From: Antedon mediterranea
Lineage: Eukaryota > Echinodermata > Crinoidea > Comatulida > Antedonidae
Assembly (NCBI RefSeq): GCF_964355755.1
Contig: NC_092672.1
Location: 12,026,501-12,090,500 of the forward strand
DNA length: 64,000 nt
Direction: 5' to 3'
Shown here: positions 12,246-21,689 of the stretch, in pieces
Numbering within the stretch: the first letter of the stretch is position 1
How the letters are laid out: each line of letters opens with the position of its first letter
Position numbers and translations under genes: made by a program
The notes under the pieces: model-generated
The model's input: only the letters and a program-made list of their open reading frames with translations
Told to the model about the DNA's origin: nothing
Databases searched by the model: none

Positions 12246-13211
12246 TTAAAAATCCTGCTGGTGGCTAGGGTAGTAATTGTTTGACTGTTGGTATGGGTAT
12301 GGCGGGGGATAGTTTCCGTAAGAGCGGTTTTGTTGTCGGCAGTGCCTTGCTATGTGGCCTGGTTTCCCGCAGTAATAACAGGTTGGGGGAGGTTGTCTAT
12401 ATCTTGGGGTCGGTGGGGTCTGGAATCGGGGTTTGTATGGGCTTGGGCTTCGGTTTCGTCTTGGGATATAATTTCGGGTGGGGGAACGTGAGCGTCGAGT
12501 ATCATCATTAAGGGATCGTTTTGTTGTGGCCATGTCTAACTTGAGAGAATTTATCTCATGTTGGAGCGATTCGAGACTATTAGGCCTATCTGTTTCCTTA
12601 TTGATATTGAATGAAACTTCCCGTGTGGCATCATCTACGGAAAGGTCAAGGTAATTTTGTGTGCTATTTACAATATTTTCAATAGTGGCATCGATTGGGG
12701 TGGACATGGCTACAGCTGCTCTACATTTTGGTGGAAGGGTCGAAATAAATTTATTCTTTATCTGCTGGTCAGCGTATCCAATTCTGTCTGCGGCTTGTTT
12801 GATTTTGGTTAAGTGCTTTTCGGCGTTGTCGCCAGTGGTGTATGTAATTGAATCGTATTCTCTTATGTGCGCATAGATTGATTTGTTTTTACTAAACCTG
12901 TTGATGAATTGGGTTTTTAAGGATTCTAGTGAATCGAACTGCTTTCCCTCAATCCAGAGTCTAGCTTGGCCCTGAAGGCTACGTTTAAAAATACTTATTA
13001 CATTAATTAATTGGGCATTGTTTACAGGGTTTTCTAATGTGTGGGCCTCAAGGTAGTCGGTAAACGATAAGTAATGTGCACTACATTGGTCGTGATCGGT
13101 TATGGAACCGTCATATCTTTTGGGAAGGAAATCGGTTTGTCTTAGGTGGGGCACGGGGTGAGGATTGACGGGCTCATTTAAAATTACTTCGTTATCAACA
13201 ATGTCGACCAT
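12246..13211 (-). CDS. Ty3 gag with CCHC zinc knuckle
   Basis: The 321-residue capsid/nucleocapsid protein starts at ATG 13211. The central part (FTDYLEAHTLENPVN, LWIEGKQFDSLESLKTQF) matches the retrotransposon gag fold. A basic, Arg/Ser/Pro-rich tail leads to one zinc knuckle, CYYCGKPGHIARHC. The stop lies in GAT-TTT-TAA. Pol is open in the -1 frame across this point, within T5A5, so expression by -1 frameshifting is plausible, although no classical heptamer fits exactly. A leader of about 720 bp precedes gag. Confidence 0.92.
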   Translation of the reverse strand: MVDIVDNEVILNEPVNPHPVPHLRQTDFLPKRYDGSITDHDQCSAHYLSFTDYLEAHTLENPVNNAQLINVISIFKRSLQGQARLWIEGKQFDSLESLKTQFINRFSKNKSIYAHIREYDSITYTTGDNAEKHLTKIKQAADRIGYADQQIKNKFISTLPPKCRAAVAMSTPIDATIENIVNSTQNYLDLSVDDATREVSFNINKETDRPNSLESLQHEINSLKLDMATTKRSLNDDTRRSRSPTRNYIPRRNRSPSPYKPRFQTPPTPRYRQPPPTCYYCGKPGHIARHCRQQNRSYGNYPPPYPYQQSNNYYPSHQQDF

Positions 13212-13344
13212 ACTTTATAATATTAATTATTAATCAAATATCAAAAACAATTTAGTGTATATGTAAACTCTCACTTTTTCAATCAAGGTTACAAATCAAA
13301 AATCAAAATGGTTTCGACTTACCCCAAATGCTTCGGATCCAATT

Positions 13345-13803
13345 AAAAATGAATTAAAGGAATGCAAAAAGTGTTCAAAAATGTCTAAATGTTCAAACAA
13401 CGAATTAAAGAAATGTTAAAGGTGCTCATCAATGTTCAAATTTTCAAACAACGAATTAAAAAAAATGCGAAAGGTGTTCATCAATGTTCAAAAAAGTAAA
13501 TGTTAAAAAAAACGATTGAAAAAAAAACGGCGTGAAGTTGAAAGTGTCTAAACGAAACAGTTCTTGTCCGCTTGCTTCTGTTTTGATTCTTCTTGGGTCT
13601 TCCTCGATTATCTTCTTTGTCTTTATCCAATGGTTATAATTTGGTAAAATTTCTGCTTGTCTCGATCTCATTCAAATATAATTTCAGCTTGTCTTTTGTG
13701 TCTTCCTCGATTACCTTCTTTGTCTTCATCCAATGGTAATAATTTGATAAAATTTCTGCTTGTCTCGATCTCATTCAAATATAATTTCAGCTTGTCTTTT
13801 GAG
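13345..13803. repeat. Two tandem repeats in the Ty3 leader
   Basis: First, about three units of about 51 bp around the string ACGAATTAAAGAAATG (13350, 13401, 13452). Second, a 103-bp direct duplication with copies starting TCTTCCTCGATTA at 13598 and TCTTCCTCGATTAC at 13701. Both lie in the untranslated leader between primer site and gag. Confidence 0.85.
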
Positions 13804-13913
13804 TCAAAGTAAATTTCTCTCCTTTCAAACAAATATGGTTATTTTTGTCTTTGTCTTCGTCTTCGTGTCTTGTTAAGTGTTTATTTCTTGTTTTCTCACT
13901 CCGTTCCTTATGA

Positions 13914-13931
13914 AATTTGGGTCTTCCACCA
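13914..13931 (-). promoter_or_regulatory. tRNA primer-binding site of the Ty3 element
   Basis: On the minus strand the 5' LTR ends ATTACA and is followed at once by TGGTGGAAGACCCAAATT. The leading TGG pairs with a tRNA CCA end, as expected for reverse-transcription priming. The tRNA identity was not determined. Confidence 0.75.
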
Positions 13932-14545
13932 TGTAATATATTGTTGCGTTGTTGAGGTACTAATGAAAGACTCTAACTCGCTTGACTGTCGTAACACATA
14001 TATTGTTTATTCAGTATAATACTTCAGTACAATATACAACTATAAGTATAGATAAGGAACGCGGAGGATCAATGATGCTGTCGGTGAGGTGTGAAGTGTG
14101 TTAGTCTGCTTCTGGAGAAGTGGCTGTAAGGTGTGTGCTCCGTGAGGTGGCTGTAAGGTGTGTCTGGGCCCTTCTGAAACTTGGGAGTATATTGGCTCAG
14201 TTCATTTGCATAATGTCATTACATCATCTGTGAGGGTAACGATTGGTCCTAAGTTGATCCAGGGGTGTTTAAGTGGGAATGATTGATCTTATCTGGGGAG
14301 GTTACAATGATGAATTGGCCCTGTCGAATCTCTGCTTAAAACTGTCAATATCTAATTGTTTTACGATGGGAACAGTCACAAAATTAAGCTAAGGGTTTTC
14401 TTTAGGGATTCTATTATAAACTAAATGGTCATTAAAACATCTGGACAAACTCTCCTTTGGACTTTCTGGGTCAAGTTTGTGAACCTATTTGAATTCCGAT
14501 ACAAAGGTCAATTTCTTAAATATAAAAGTATATCGTTATATCACA
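13932..14545 (-). repeat. 5' LTR of the Ty3 element
   Basis: This is the 614-bp partner of 6088-6665 with TG...CA ends. It contains 36 bp around GGAACGCGGAGGATCAATG that the 3' LTR lacks. Confidence 0.95.
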
Positions 14546-15227
14546 ATGCGTTACCAACGCGGCTTTCCGACTGTTTAGGGGGCCTAGCGCTTTCTTGTCA
14601 CACTAGGAAGTGCGTGGTTCGTCGCGATCATACTTTGTTGGATGCCTAGAAAATATGAAAGTTACCGTACCGCCATGGTTCCTAAATATATTTTGAAGAT
14701 TTTGTTTGTTGTTAATCAAAAGTACTTCACTGTTAAATTAATACTGATCTTTTTCTAATAATTAACGATTAAAATTATTTTTCATGTATATAGTCCTGAT
14801 GCGTAAAAAGTTTTGTAAGAAAATGGAAAGTGATATCAATGCGCAAAATTTCGTCTGCTCCTCAAATACTCTCTTGTCATTGGCCAATGTTTAGCCTTTG
14901 TTACCCAGACGTGTGCAACTCGACTAAAAACTCTACTTCATTAAGTCGAACTGCAAACTTCGACTACTTCGATTTTGAATCGAATTTGAAGTAATAGCTC
15001 GAACTACGACTTTTTCAAGTCGAACTTTGAACTACGACTAAAGTCCGGTTTAAGAATACGGGCGTAAGTGTGTAACTGTATACAAATACTCTAGTGTATA
15101 ATGTTAAAGTATAAAAACCTATATCAAAATTAATTAAAAATAATAATATTGATGTCATTGTACTAGATTTACTAGGCCTAAATAAAAAAGGATAAAAATA
15201 AAATCATGCATTTACAAATACAATTTA

Positions 15228-16662
15228 TAGTCCATGGGCCGGAGGGGGTTACCGTGCACTCCCACCCCCCCCCCCCCACAGTTAAACTTCTTTGGTATCA
15301 TTTTCTTTCCACGGACATATAGAGTGAAAAAATCGATGTTAACAAGAAAAATATAGGGATGCATTGTATATACTTGCGTCATTTGTAATGATCATCAGTG
15401 TTTTATCTTCTTCTTCTGGGGTAGGGGGTAACAATTATCTCAATAACCCAAGAATCCAACACCTAATTAGTATTATCTTGGTACCATTGTGTAGCATACA
15501 TCTTTTAAAATCTTATAAAATTTAAATAAAATTTATCGGACTATTAGTAGGGTCAGTAGAGGTCAAAAGGTCATTGACCTTTTACAAAAATGCACATTTT
15601 TGCTAAAATATAGATAAATTTCAACATAGTATCTATAATTTTCAATATGTTTTATCTTAATTGTGTTTTACTTGTGCTTACTGACATATTGAATAAGAAA
15701 ATATATGTTAACAAGATTAAAATTGCAGTTCATTATACACAAATTATCATTTTTTATTCTTAAAAATTGCAATAAAAATACATTTTTTGGGGTAGGGTGT
15801 AACATTAATAGCAATAACCCAAGAATCAAACATCTAATTAGTATGATCTTGGTGTCGTTGTGTAGCATTCGTGTTTTTTAATCATATAGAATTTAATAAA
15901 ATTAATTGAACCATGTTTAAGGTCAGTAGAGGTCAGAAAAGTCACTGACCTTTTGCAAAATTGCAAATATTTGCCATAATGAGATACATTTCAATATCAA
16001 ATCTCCAATTTTTTCAATACTTTTCATTTTAATTGTGTTTTATTTGTGTTTACTGACATTGAATAACAAAATGTGTGTTAACATGAAAAAAATTGCAGTG
16101 CATTAATACCATTGTAATGTAATTTTATTATTCTTCAAAATTGCAATAGAAAGACATTTTTCGGGTAGGGGGTAGCATTAATACCAATAACCCAAGAATC
16201 AAACATCTAATTAGTACGATCTTGGTATCGATGTGTAGTATATATGTTTTTTTAATCATTTTTTATTGCAATTTATCTATATTTTGGGAAAAATTTGCAT
16301 TTTGCAAAAGGTCAATGACCTCTTGACCTCTACTGACCTTAATAATCTTCCGATTAATTTTATTTAAATTTTAAAAGATTTTAAAAGATATATACTACAC
16401 AATGTTACTAAGATAATACTAATTAGATGTTGGATTCTTGAGTTATTAGGATAAATGTTACCCCCTACCCCAAAAAATATTTGAAGATAAAACACTGATG
16501 ATCATTACAAATGACGCAAGTACATACAATGCATCCCTATATTTTTCTTGTTAACATCGATTTGTTTACTCTATATGTCCATGGAAAGAAAATGATACCA
16601 AAGAAGTTTAACTGTGGGGGGGGGGGGGGGGTGCACGGTAACCCCCTCCAGCCCATGGACTA
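15228..16662. mobile_element. Fold-back/MITE-like element with ~180-bp inverted ends and internal ~370-bp repeats
   Basis: The left arm begins TAGTCCATGGGCCGGAGGGG. Its inverse ends at 16662, and the arms stay complementary for about 180 bp, through a C-run/G-run and to GAAGATAAAACACTG. TTA lies at both borders (15225-15227 and 16663-16665). Inside, a unit holding GGGTAGGGGGTAAC, ATAACCCAAGAATC and GTCAGTAGAGGTCA recurs near 15418, 15789 and 16160, then once inverted (16310-16470). No coding sequence was seen. The TTA duplication would fit a PIF/Harbinger-type derivative; otherwise unclassified fold-back. Confidence 0.8.
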
Positions 16663-16777
16663 TTAGTTTATGTTTCGGCTATAGCTACAATTAGGTAAGT
16701 AAAATTATTTCTTAATGAAGATGGAAGTGCATCCCATAAACAACATAATGAATTAACAATAATAGTCGTGAACTTAC

Positions 16778-16903
16778 TGTGGTTAAATCTTGCGGATTAG
16801 CTGGTTCATCCAAGTTAGCACACGCTCGTGATGTAGCTGGTTCATCCAAGTTATCACATGCATTAAACGCAACACAGTACGATACTCTATTTGTGAGAAA
16901 GAA
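16778..16903 (-). CDS. ROCO gene exon: ROC strand after switch II
   Basis: The 42 codons are phase 0 on both sides. The acceptor is TTTAG before TTCTTTCTCAC and the donor is GTAAGT after ACCACA. The peptide FFLTNRVSYCVAFNACDNLDE supplies the ROC beta strand (S-Y-C-V-A-F-N) that follows the DxxG motif. It then contains a direct 12-residue repeat, ACDNLDEPATSR and ACANLDEPANPQ, encoded by a 36-bp near-duplicate. The repeat lies in a surface loop before helix 3. Confidence 0.85.
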
Positions 16904-17288
16904 CTAAACAAACCAAAGTTGATAATAATAACTGTTTTTCTATACTCCAATAAATTCATCGGGGATGTCTTAGTCGATACATGTATACCATTTAAGCAAA
17001 CATGTTATACTACCAAAACGTACTATCACTATGATCAATCCCATTATTTTCTTTAACTTATGAAACAAAAACATGGACAAAAGCAATGTCTAATTTAAAT
17101 ATGAATCAAATTCAACTTAAAATAGCATTTAAATAGAACATATACGTGAATAAGCAAATGAAAAGAATGAAAGCCATTTCAGTTTATTTAGTGCGTAATC
17201 TTTAAGTTTGTGAGCATGAGGAAATACATATATTTTCATATGTCTAAGACAATTTTACAGAATAATAAACAACAAGATACGAACATAC

Positions 17289-17503
17289 CCTATGCGTTAT
17301 GTAGTAGTCCAGCTGACCTGCGTAGTCCCATATAGTAGTTACGTCACTTGAAATACTTTCTGAATCATCACTTTTTCTTTTTACAAATTTCCTATACATT
17401 TTTCTCAGCCAGCTTTTTTTCTGTCTCTTCTTTTTTATTTTAGCAACAACTTTTCTTTGAATTGAGTCGGGAAGAATTGTCTGATTATCTTTTGGTTGAC
17501 TCT
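17289..17503 (-). CDS. ROCO gene exon: basic insertion and ROC G3 motif
   Basis: The exon is 215 nt, entered in phase 1 and left in phase 0. I place the acceptor at TTTAG before AGTCAACC, because the AG further upstream leads to a stop. The peptide starts ESQPKDNQTILPDSI and continues with a Lys/Arg-rich stretch (VVAKIKKKRQKKSWLRKMY). It then has SDDSESISSDVTTI and WDYAGQLDYYITHR. DYAG(Q) is the G3/switch II motif. The basic region looks like a nuclear- or membrane-targeting patch, which is inference only. Confidence 0.87.
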
Positions 17504-17676
17504 CTAAATTCAAATAATTACTACAAATCAATGGAGTGGATGTTGACAGATGTATCAATTAAAAAGAAATTAAATACGCATGTATTGCATTAAATGGACT
17601 GATCTGATTTGTTGTGAGGTAGACATAGTGAATATATAATGGATATTAAGAAAGTGTACAACAAAATGGATAAAAA

Positions 17677-18222
17677 TCAGTCAGAAGCTGGCTTATGAAG
17701 AGGGGGAAGTATTTTTCTAAACAGCTCGGATTTTAATAAGCCTTCCCCGAAAGACAACACAAGTTTGTTTCTTCTCTCTACAAGAGTAGGTAAACCAGTA
17801 ACAGACAATGCATAATCATAGCACAAATAGTTGTTACCTAGCATGATACGCAATGCTCTCTTTTGTACCTTTTCAATAGACTTGGACATGTCCTTAGTGA
17901 TAGCCCCATGCCAAACAGGGGCAGCATATTCTAAAATAGGTCTTATATACGCCATATAAACAGTCAACAGATCATTAATTAAGATTCCTGTTTTCTTCAA
18001 AATGCACAAGGAAAATAAACGTCTAGAAGCTCTAGACACAATATTATTAGTGTTAAGTTCCCATTTCAGGTCATTTTGAATGATTACACCAAGAAGCGTC
18101 ATGTGATCAACTACTTGTAAAATGGAACCACTCAGACTAAAAGAAGGCGATATAATATCATCCGACTTGTCCTTAAGAAAATTGACAACCAAGATATGGC
18201 ATTTGGAGGGTTTGGGTATCAT
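17677..18222 (-). pseudogene. 5'-truncated LINE, C-terminal part of the RT protein
   Basis: An open frame of 181 codons resembles the region just after the catalytic palm of CR1/L2/Jockey-type LINE proteins: LLGVIIQNDLKWELN, then YIRPILEYAAPVWHG and VQKRALRIMLG. No catalytic box is present, so only the thumb and C-terminal part was inserted. It lies in a ROCO intron, same strand. Confidence 0.8.
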
Positions 18223-18749
18223 ATCTTTTCTACGGGCTTCTAAAACCTGTTCATTAAATCACGTATACAAAACAGGTTTTCCGACGTCATTTCTCAACTA
18301 ATAGAAATAAGTTTTATATCATTTTCATAAATATTCATTTAGAAATCTAATTCCGCTTCAACCAGCGAAATCAAAACAGTAGTCTTCCAATTACAATGGT
18401 TTGAACTACATGCACCCTACAAAGTATGAGTGGCTACACTATAAAAAGGCAGCAAAATTGTGATTAAAAACTGGATTTTTCAGATGAGATAACATAATTT
18501 AAGTGATGTGATTTATGAAATAAAATGAAGCTTTCATTTCTACACATTTTACTGTTTCAAACAGGTAAATCCGACCAGGTATATTAGTGGAGAAAACTTT
18601 TAAAAAAACATGCTAAAAAGGATAATGTTTGCACAATTTGGCCGCGTTTCAAGTTGCACAGCGTGCGTCACATAACAGAATAAAATTGATAATTAGAATT
18701 GTGTACCAGAGCACAGGACAATCATTTATTTACCTGTATAAAATTCACT

Positions 18750-18900
18750 GTTGATACTAGTAGCATTATTAATACTAGTACTAGTAGCACTACTATTATT
18801 AATACTAGTAGCACTACTACTACTATTAATAATTCGCAACTTTTATTTACCCTTCACAAAGACTAAAAAATAATCTATAATAATAATAATATCATAATAA
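18750..18900. repeat. Imperfect trinucleotide-rich repeat
   Basis: Repeated TACTAGTAGCAC and TACTATTATTAATAC units grade into TAATAA runs. The flanking intron 18223-19075 holds nothing else that I recognise. Confidence 0.7.
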
Positions 18901-19075
18901 TAATCTTTTTTTATCTTCAAATTAATCTGGTGATATTCGCGTGATGTTATAGTATAGTGAATAAAATGCGAAACGACAGAACATTATTTATGCAACATTG
19001 CCAGATGCATGATCGTCAATACTTTTATATACTTCTGTTTATTCAAACACATTAATAAATAATAATTATTCAAAC

Positions 19076-19141
19076 CTTCCACTGAAGACATAGAGTCAGA
19101 GGATATAGAACCTTCGGAATCAGATATCGAAGAAGTTGAAA
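19076..19141 (-). CDS. ROCO gene exon: Ser-rich insert
   Basis: This is a 66-nt exon, phase 1 to phase 1. It encodes STSSISDSEGSISSDSMSSV, an acidic Ser-rich linker with many casein-kinase-like sites. The acceptor must be GTGCAG before TTTCAACTTC. The AG five bases earlier in transcription would put a TGA in frame. The donor is GTTTGA. Confidence 0.75.
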
Positions 19142-19386
19142 CTGCACCCTGTAAATGGTGTTTGGTTTCAGTTGACGTATTTTTTTCCATCTGTGTTGTG
19201 ATTTGTTCAGGCGTTTTCGGGGATGTTCCTGCAGGTCATTCAAATATATTTTTGAGACAATCTATTAAGGTGGCTAACATTTCATTATTAAGTCTGCTTG
19301 ATTGCATTATATATCACCAATACACTTTGTTTAGTAAACATTAAAAATACACTTATAATAAAAAATGTAGTAAATATTCATCATAC

Positions 19387-19557
19387 CTGTTTTGTCTAGA
19401 TCCATGGAAGAGATTGTTGATGATTCCTGTATGGACTGAGATTTAGATGTTGACATATCTGTCCTTCCTTCACCTTCATGCATTTCTTTCTTTGTAACAT
19501 GTGTTGCAATTTTTTCTGAAAGTGCATCTTCCCGTATGTTCTTGTTGAGCACCATGA
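19387..19557 (-). CDS. ROCO gene exon: insert between switch I and G3
   Basis: 171 nt, phase 1 to phase 1, acceptor TTTACAG before TCATGGTGC, donor GTATGA. The peptide begins VMVLNKNIREDALSEKIATH and ends SSTISSMDLDKT. With the next two exons it forms an insertion of roughly 120 residues inside the GTPase domain, rich in Ser, Asp and Lys. Confidence 0.82.
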
Positions 19558-19731
19558 CTGTAAAAAGGAAACTACAATGTAAGGTAAAACAGTTGAGCAG
19601 TTACAGAGTTACACAGACTAATTAATAGACTAAAATTAGAGAAATCAGATATCTATCTAGAATGGCTAAATCAGATAAGTAGGTTTGAGTAGAACAATAA
19701 TAGGTAATATCCCTTTTTTTTTAATTCTTAC

Positions 19732-19835
19732 CGTCAATATCCTCCTTCTTCCACTTGTTAAAGTCTTTCCCAATTGTTTGAAATACTGTCGTTGTGACAA
19801 CAATGCCATTCGTAGATGGTTCGTTGGATTTAAAT
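19732..19835 (-). CDS. ROCO gene exon: switch I region
   Basis: 104 nt, entered in phase 2 and left in phase 1, acceptor TTATAG before ATTTAAATCC, donor GTAAGA. The peptide FKSNEPSTNGIVVTTTVFQT follows the P-loop helix directly. The pattern E-P-S-T-N-G-I is the usual ROC switch I signature. It ends GKDFNKWKKEDID. Confidence 0.87.
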
Positions 19836-20456
19836 CTATAACAATGTTTAATAACCCCAAAAGGTTAAATTATTTATAAGAAAGTAGAATGTATCCAATA
19901 GCTCTACTTTATTACGTACTAAAATTACAATGAAATAAGCAAATACGTCATACATGAAGATATTTTAACAAACCTGCCAACCCTAATAATAAGGCCAGGC
20001 TACATTTGACGGGATGACAAAGTAGAACTGACAATGTAGGAATTCATTACTAGCGCCAAGTTTATTAGCGAAGAAGATAACAGATTAACAACATAGTGTA
20101 AGGATATTGAAATTGCAAAAAAAAATTAAAAAAAATAGAAAAAAGAAAAAGAAAAATAAGCGACTCAATACAAATTATCTAAAAGCACATAATCCAGTAG
20201 GCCGATTTATTATTACTAGTATATGAATGAAAAATTGTTAACGTTAAAAGACAAAACTTTACTGCAAGTATCGACAAGATTTAAAATAAATGAGTATCTT
20301 AACTTTATTATTTTTTTTTTGTTATGGGAATTATTGAAGGAAGACAAACATTAAAATTAAAAATGTGTATGTAACTATAAAATGAAGAGAGTAAAGAATG
20401 TACTGATGAAATTCATAGTATATTTTATTGGTGACGTTTAAATAACATCTTATTAC
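19836..20456. other. Short ROCO intron, no other feature
   Basis: AT-rich sequence with A-runs (20120-20160) and a T-run (20310-20320). No repeat family or coding block was recognised. Confidence 0.6.
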
Positions 20457-20613
20457 CTTTCTCCAAGCATAGCTTTTACACAGCTAGTTTTGCCAGCACC
20501 TTCTTTCCCGAGAAACATACATCTTGAATTTACAACTGCAATCTCACCATTTTCAAGTTCATTTTGAAATGTTTTAATTGCAAGCTCACCTCGTGCTAAT
20601 ATCTCTACTGGAA
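20457..20613 (-). CDS. ROCO gene exon: ROC P-loop (G1)
   Basis: 157 nt, phase 1 to phase 2, acceptor AATTTAG before TTCCAGTAGAG, donor GTAATA. The peptide runs IPVEILARGELAIKTF to ENGEIAVVNSRCMFLG and GKEGAGKTSCVKAML. GxxGxGKT/S is the Walker A/P-loop that binds GTP phosphates. The preceding residues form the linker from the ankyrin end cap. An upstream ATG in the intron frame is not the start, because the ankyrin exons join in phase. Confidence 0.88.
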
Positions 20614-20815
20614 CTAAATTACAATTAAATAAATAATGTAAGATATACAAAAATACTGTATACATACATACGTTTTACACTAAAAAAAGTATAAGGAATA
20701 ATTCATCACATTCACATCACATGAAAGCCTAGTACAAAGTGAAACGTGTCATTGGTGATTAATATTCACATGATGCAAAACTCAATCTAAATACATTGAT
20801 AAAAACTTAACTTAC

Positions 20816-20900
20816 TGTCAAGTAACTTTAACATATTTTGCTTATCTTCTTTTTCTATACGGTAATTGCTCTTTAAAACAGATGTTGGTGTTTGTCCTCG
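20816..20900 (-). CDS. ROCO gene exon: ankyrin end cap
   Basis: 85 nt, phase 0 to phase 1, acceptor TTATAG before CGAGGACAAAC, donor GTAAGT. RGQTPTSVLKSNYRIE starts like an ankyrin repeat (x-G-x-T-P). It then ends in a charged helix (KEDKQNMLKLLD) rather than a full repeat, so it probably caps the ankyrin stack before ROC. Confidence 0.82.
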
Positions 20901-21033
20901 CTATAAAAATTTTAATATCCACTGTTACTTAAGTACTAACTATTGACATACTACTTCAAATCCTAACAACAAAATGTTCATAGGTCGGGAATATTAATTT
21001 CGAACAAACACACCAGCATACAACACTTATAAC

Positions 21034-21125
21034 TATATTGAAAACATTCTTTTTTCCAAACCAATAATTAGTAAAAACTAACCTTGACAGTTTATTGGTT
21101 TGGAAAAAAGAATATTTTCAATATA
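21034..21125. repeat. Inverted repeat with ~34-bp arms
   Basis: TATTGAAAACATTCTTTTTT (left, from 21036) is matched in inverse by AAAAAAGAATATTTTCAATA (right). The arms continue through CCAAACCAATAA/TTATTGGTTTGG around a 24-bp loop. It may be a small MITE or fold-back remnant in an intron. Confidence 0.85.
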
Positions 21126-21689
21126 CTTATACCTACAAACCAGATGAACATTTTCAATCAACACTTATAACTGTTTAACTTTTTTTAGTAGGATTGAATG
21201 TTACACTTTAACAATAAATTAAAAACAATAATTATATAATAGGATGATCGGTACTGATAGAATTTTACCACCTTCCAGATTATTGACTTTAAACAACCAG
21301 TGTTGCAAATAGATTACACCATGGAAAACCGTTAGTGTTAAAGAAAAAATGACGAATTGTTCCTTCTTACGATCATCTTTGACCCATCACGATGACGATT
21401 ACGGTGTGCATAAGTCAACAAAGTGTTCACAAAATGTAGATTGGTATTATTTACGGTTATTAATAAGTGTGCTATTATTTCTTGTTAATCTGTATATTTC
21501 ATCAATCTTCATATTTCTTTTTTTTTATTATAGTAACCATAGCGAAATTATTTTTCACTACACTGATATACTACGCCTTATAATGATTATATTATAATTA
21601 TTTGTTTACCATTATAGATGTGCAAAAACCAATTTAGAATAATATTATTGTCTATTTATGGTATGTTGATTTTGTACTAATACGTGCAG

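Larger units (their letters stand above)
6088..14545 (-). mobile_element. Nearly intact Ty3/gypsy LTR retrotransposon (8458 bp)
   Basis: Two TG...CA LTRs (6088-6665 and 13932-14545) flank gag and pol on the minus strand. ATGC lies outside both LTRs (6084-6087 and 14546-14549), a 4-bp target duplication. A tRNA-type primer site follows the 5' LTR and a polypurine tract precedes the 3' LTR. The order gag, protease, RT, RNase H, integrase is that of Ty3/gypsy. By eye I count two substitutions and one 36-bp indel between the LTRs, so insertion is recent. The copy carries one in-frame stop in pol. It sits inside the 3010-15064 element and an intron of the ROCO gene, in the same orientation as that gene. 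Confidence 0.93.
3010..15064. mobile_element. TIR DNA element with TAA duplication, split by a Ty3 insertion
   Basis: The left end begins CGCCCGTATTCTTAAACC (3010). The right end is its inverse (ending 15064). The arms match for about 34 bp with one mismatch (T/G at arm position 19). TAA precedes the left end (3007-3009) and follows the right end (15065-15067). Both ends continue into subterminal TAGTCG/GACTAAA motifs. Without the 8.46-kb Ty3 insertion plus one 4-bp repeat, the element is about 3.6 kb. A 3-bp TWA duplication fits PIF/Harbinger, but no transposase is readable inside, so it is probably non-autonomous or decayed. It is the oldest layer at this site. Confidence 0.72.

Noticed and set aside
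7607-12876. Plus-strand open frames across the Ty3 region
   Set aside because: They mirror the minus-strand gag and pol and have no motifs.
19142-19146. Acceptor five bases upstream of the chosen one for the Ser-rich exon
   Set aside because: It would put TGA in frame after nine codons.
19142-19190. ATG at 19190 (MEKNTSTETK) as a separate small gene
   Set aside because: The Ser-rich exon fits the ROCO frame from the 19141 acceptor; the upstream part is intron.
20614-20665. ATG at 20665 as start of the P-loop exon
   Set aside because: An acceptor at 20614 joins the ankyrin cap in phase; the upstream residues are intron translation.
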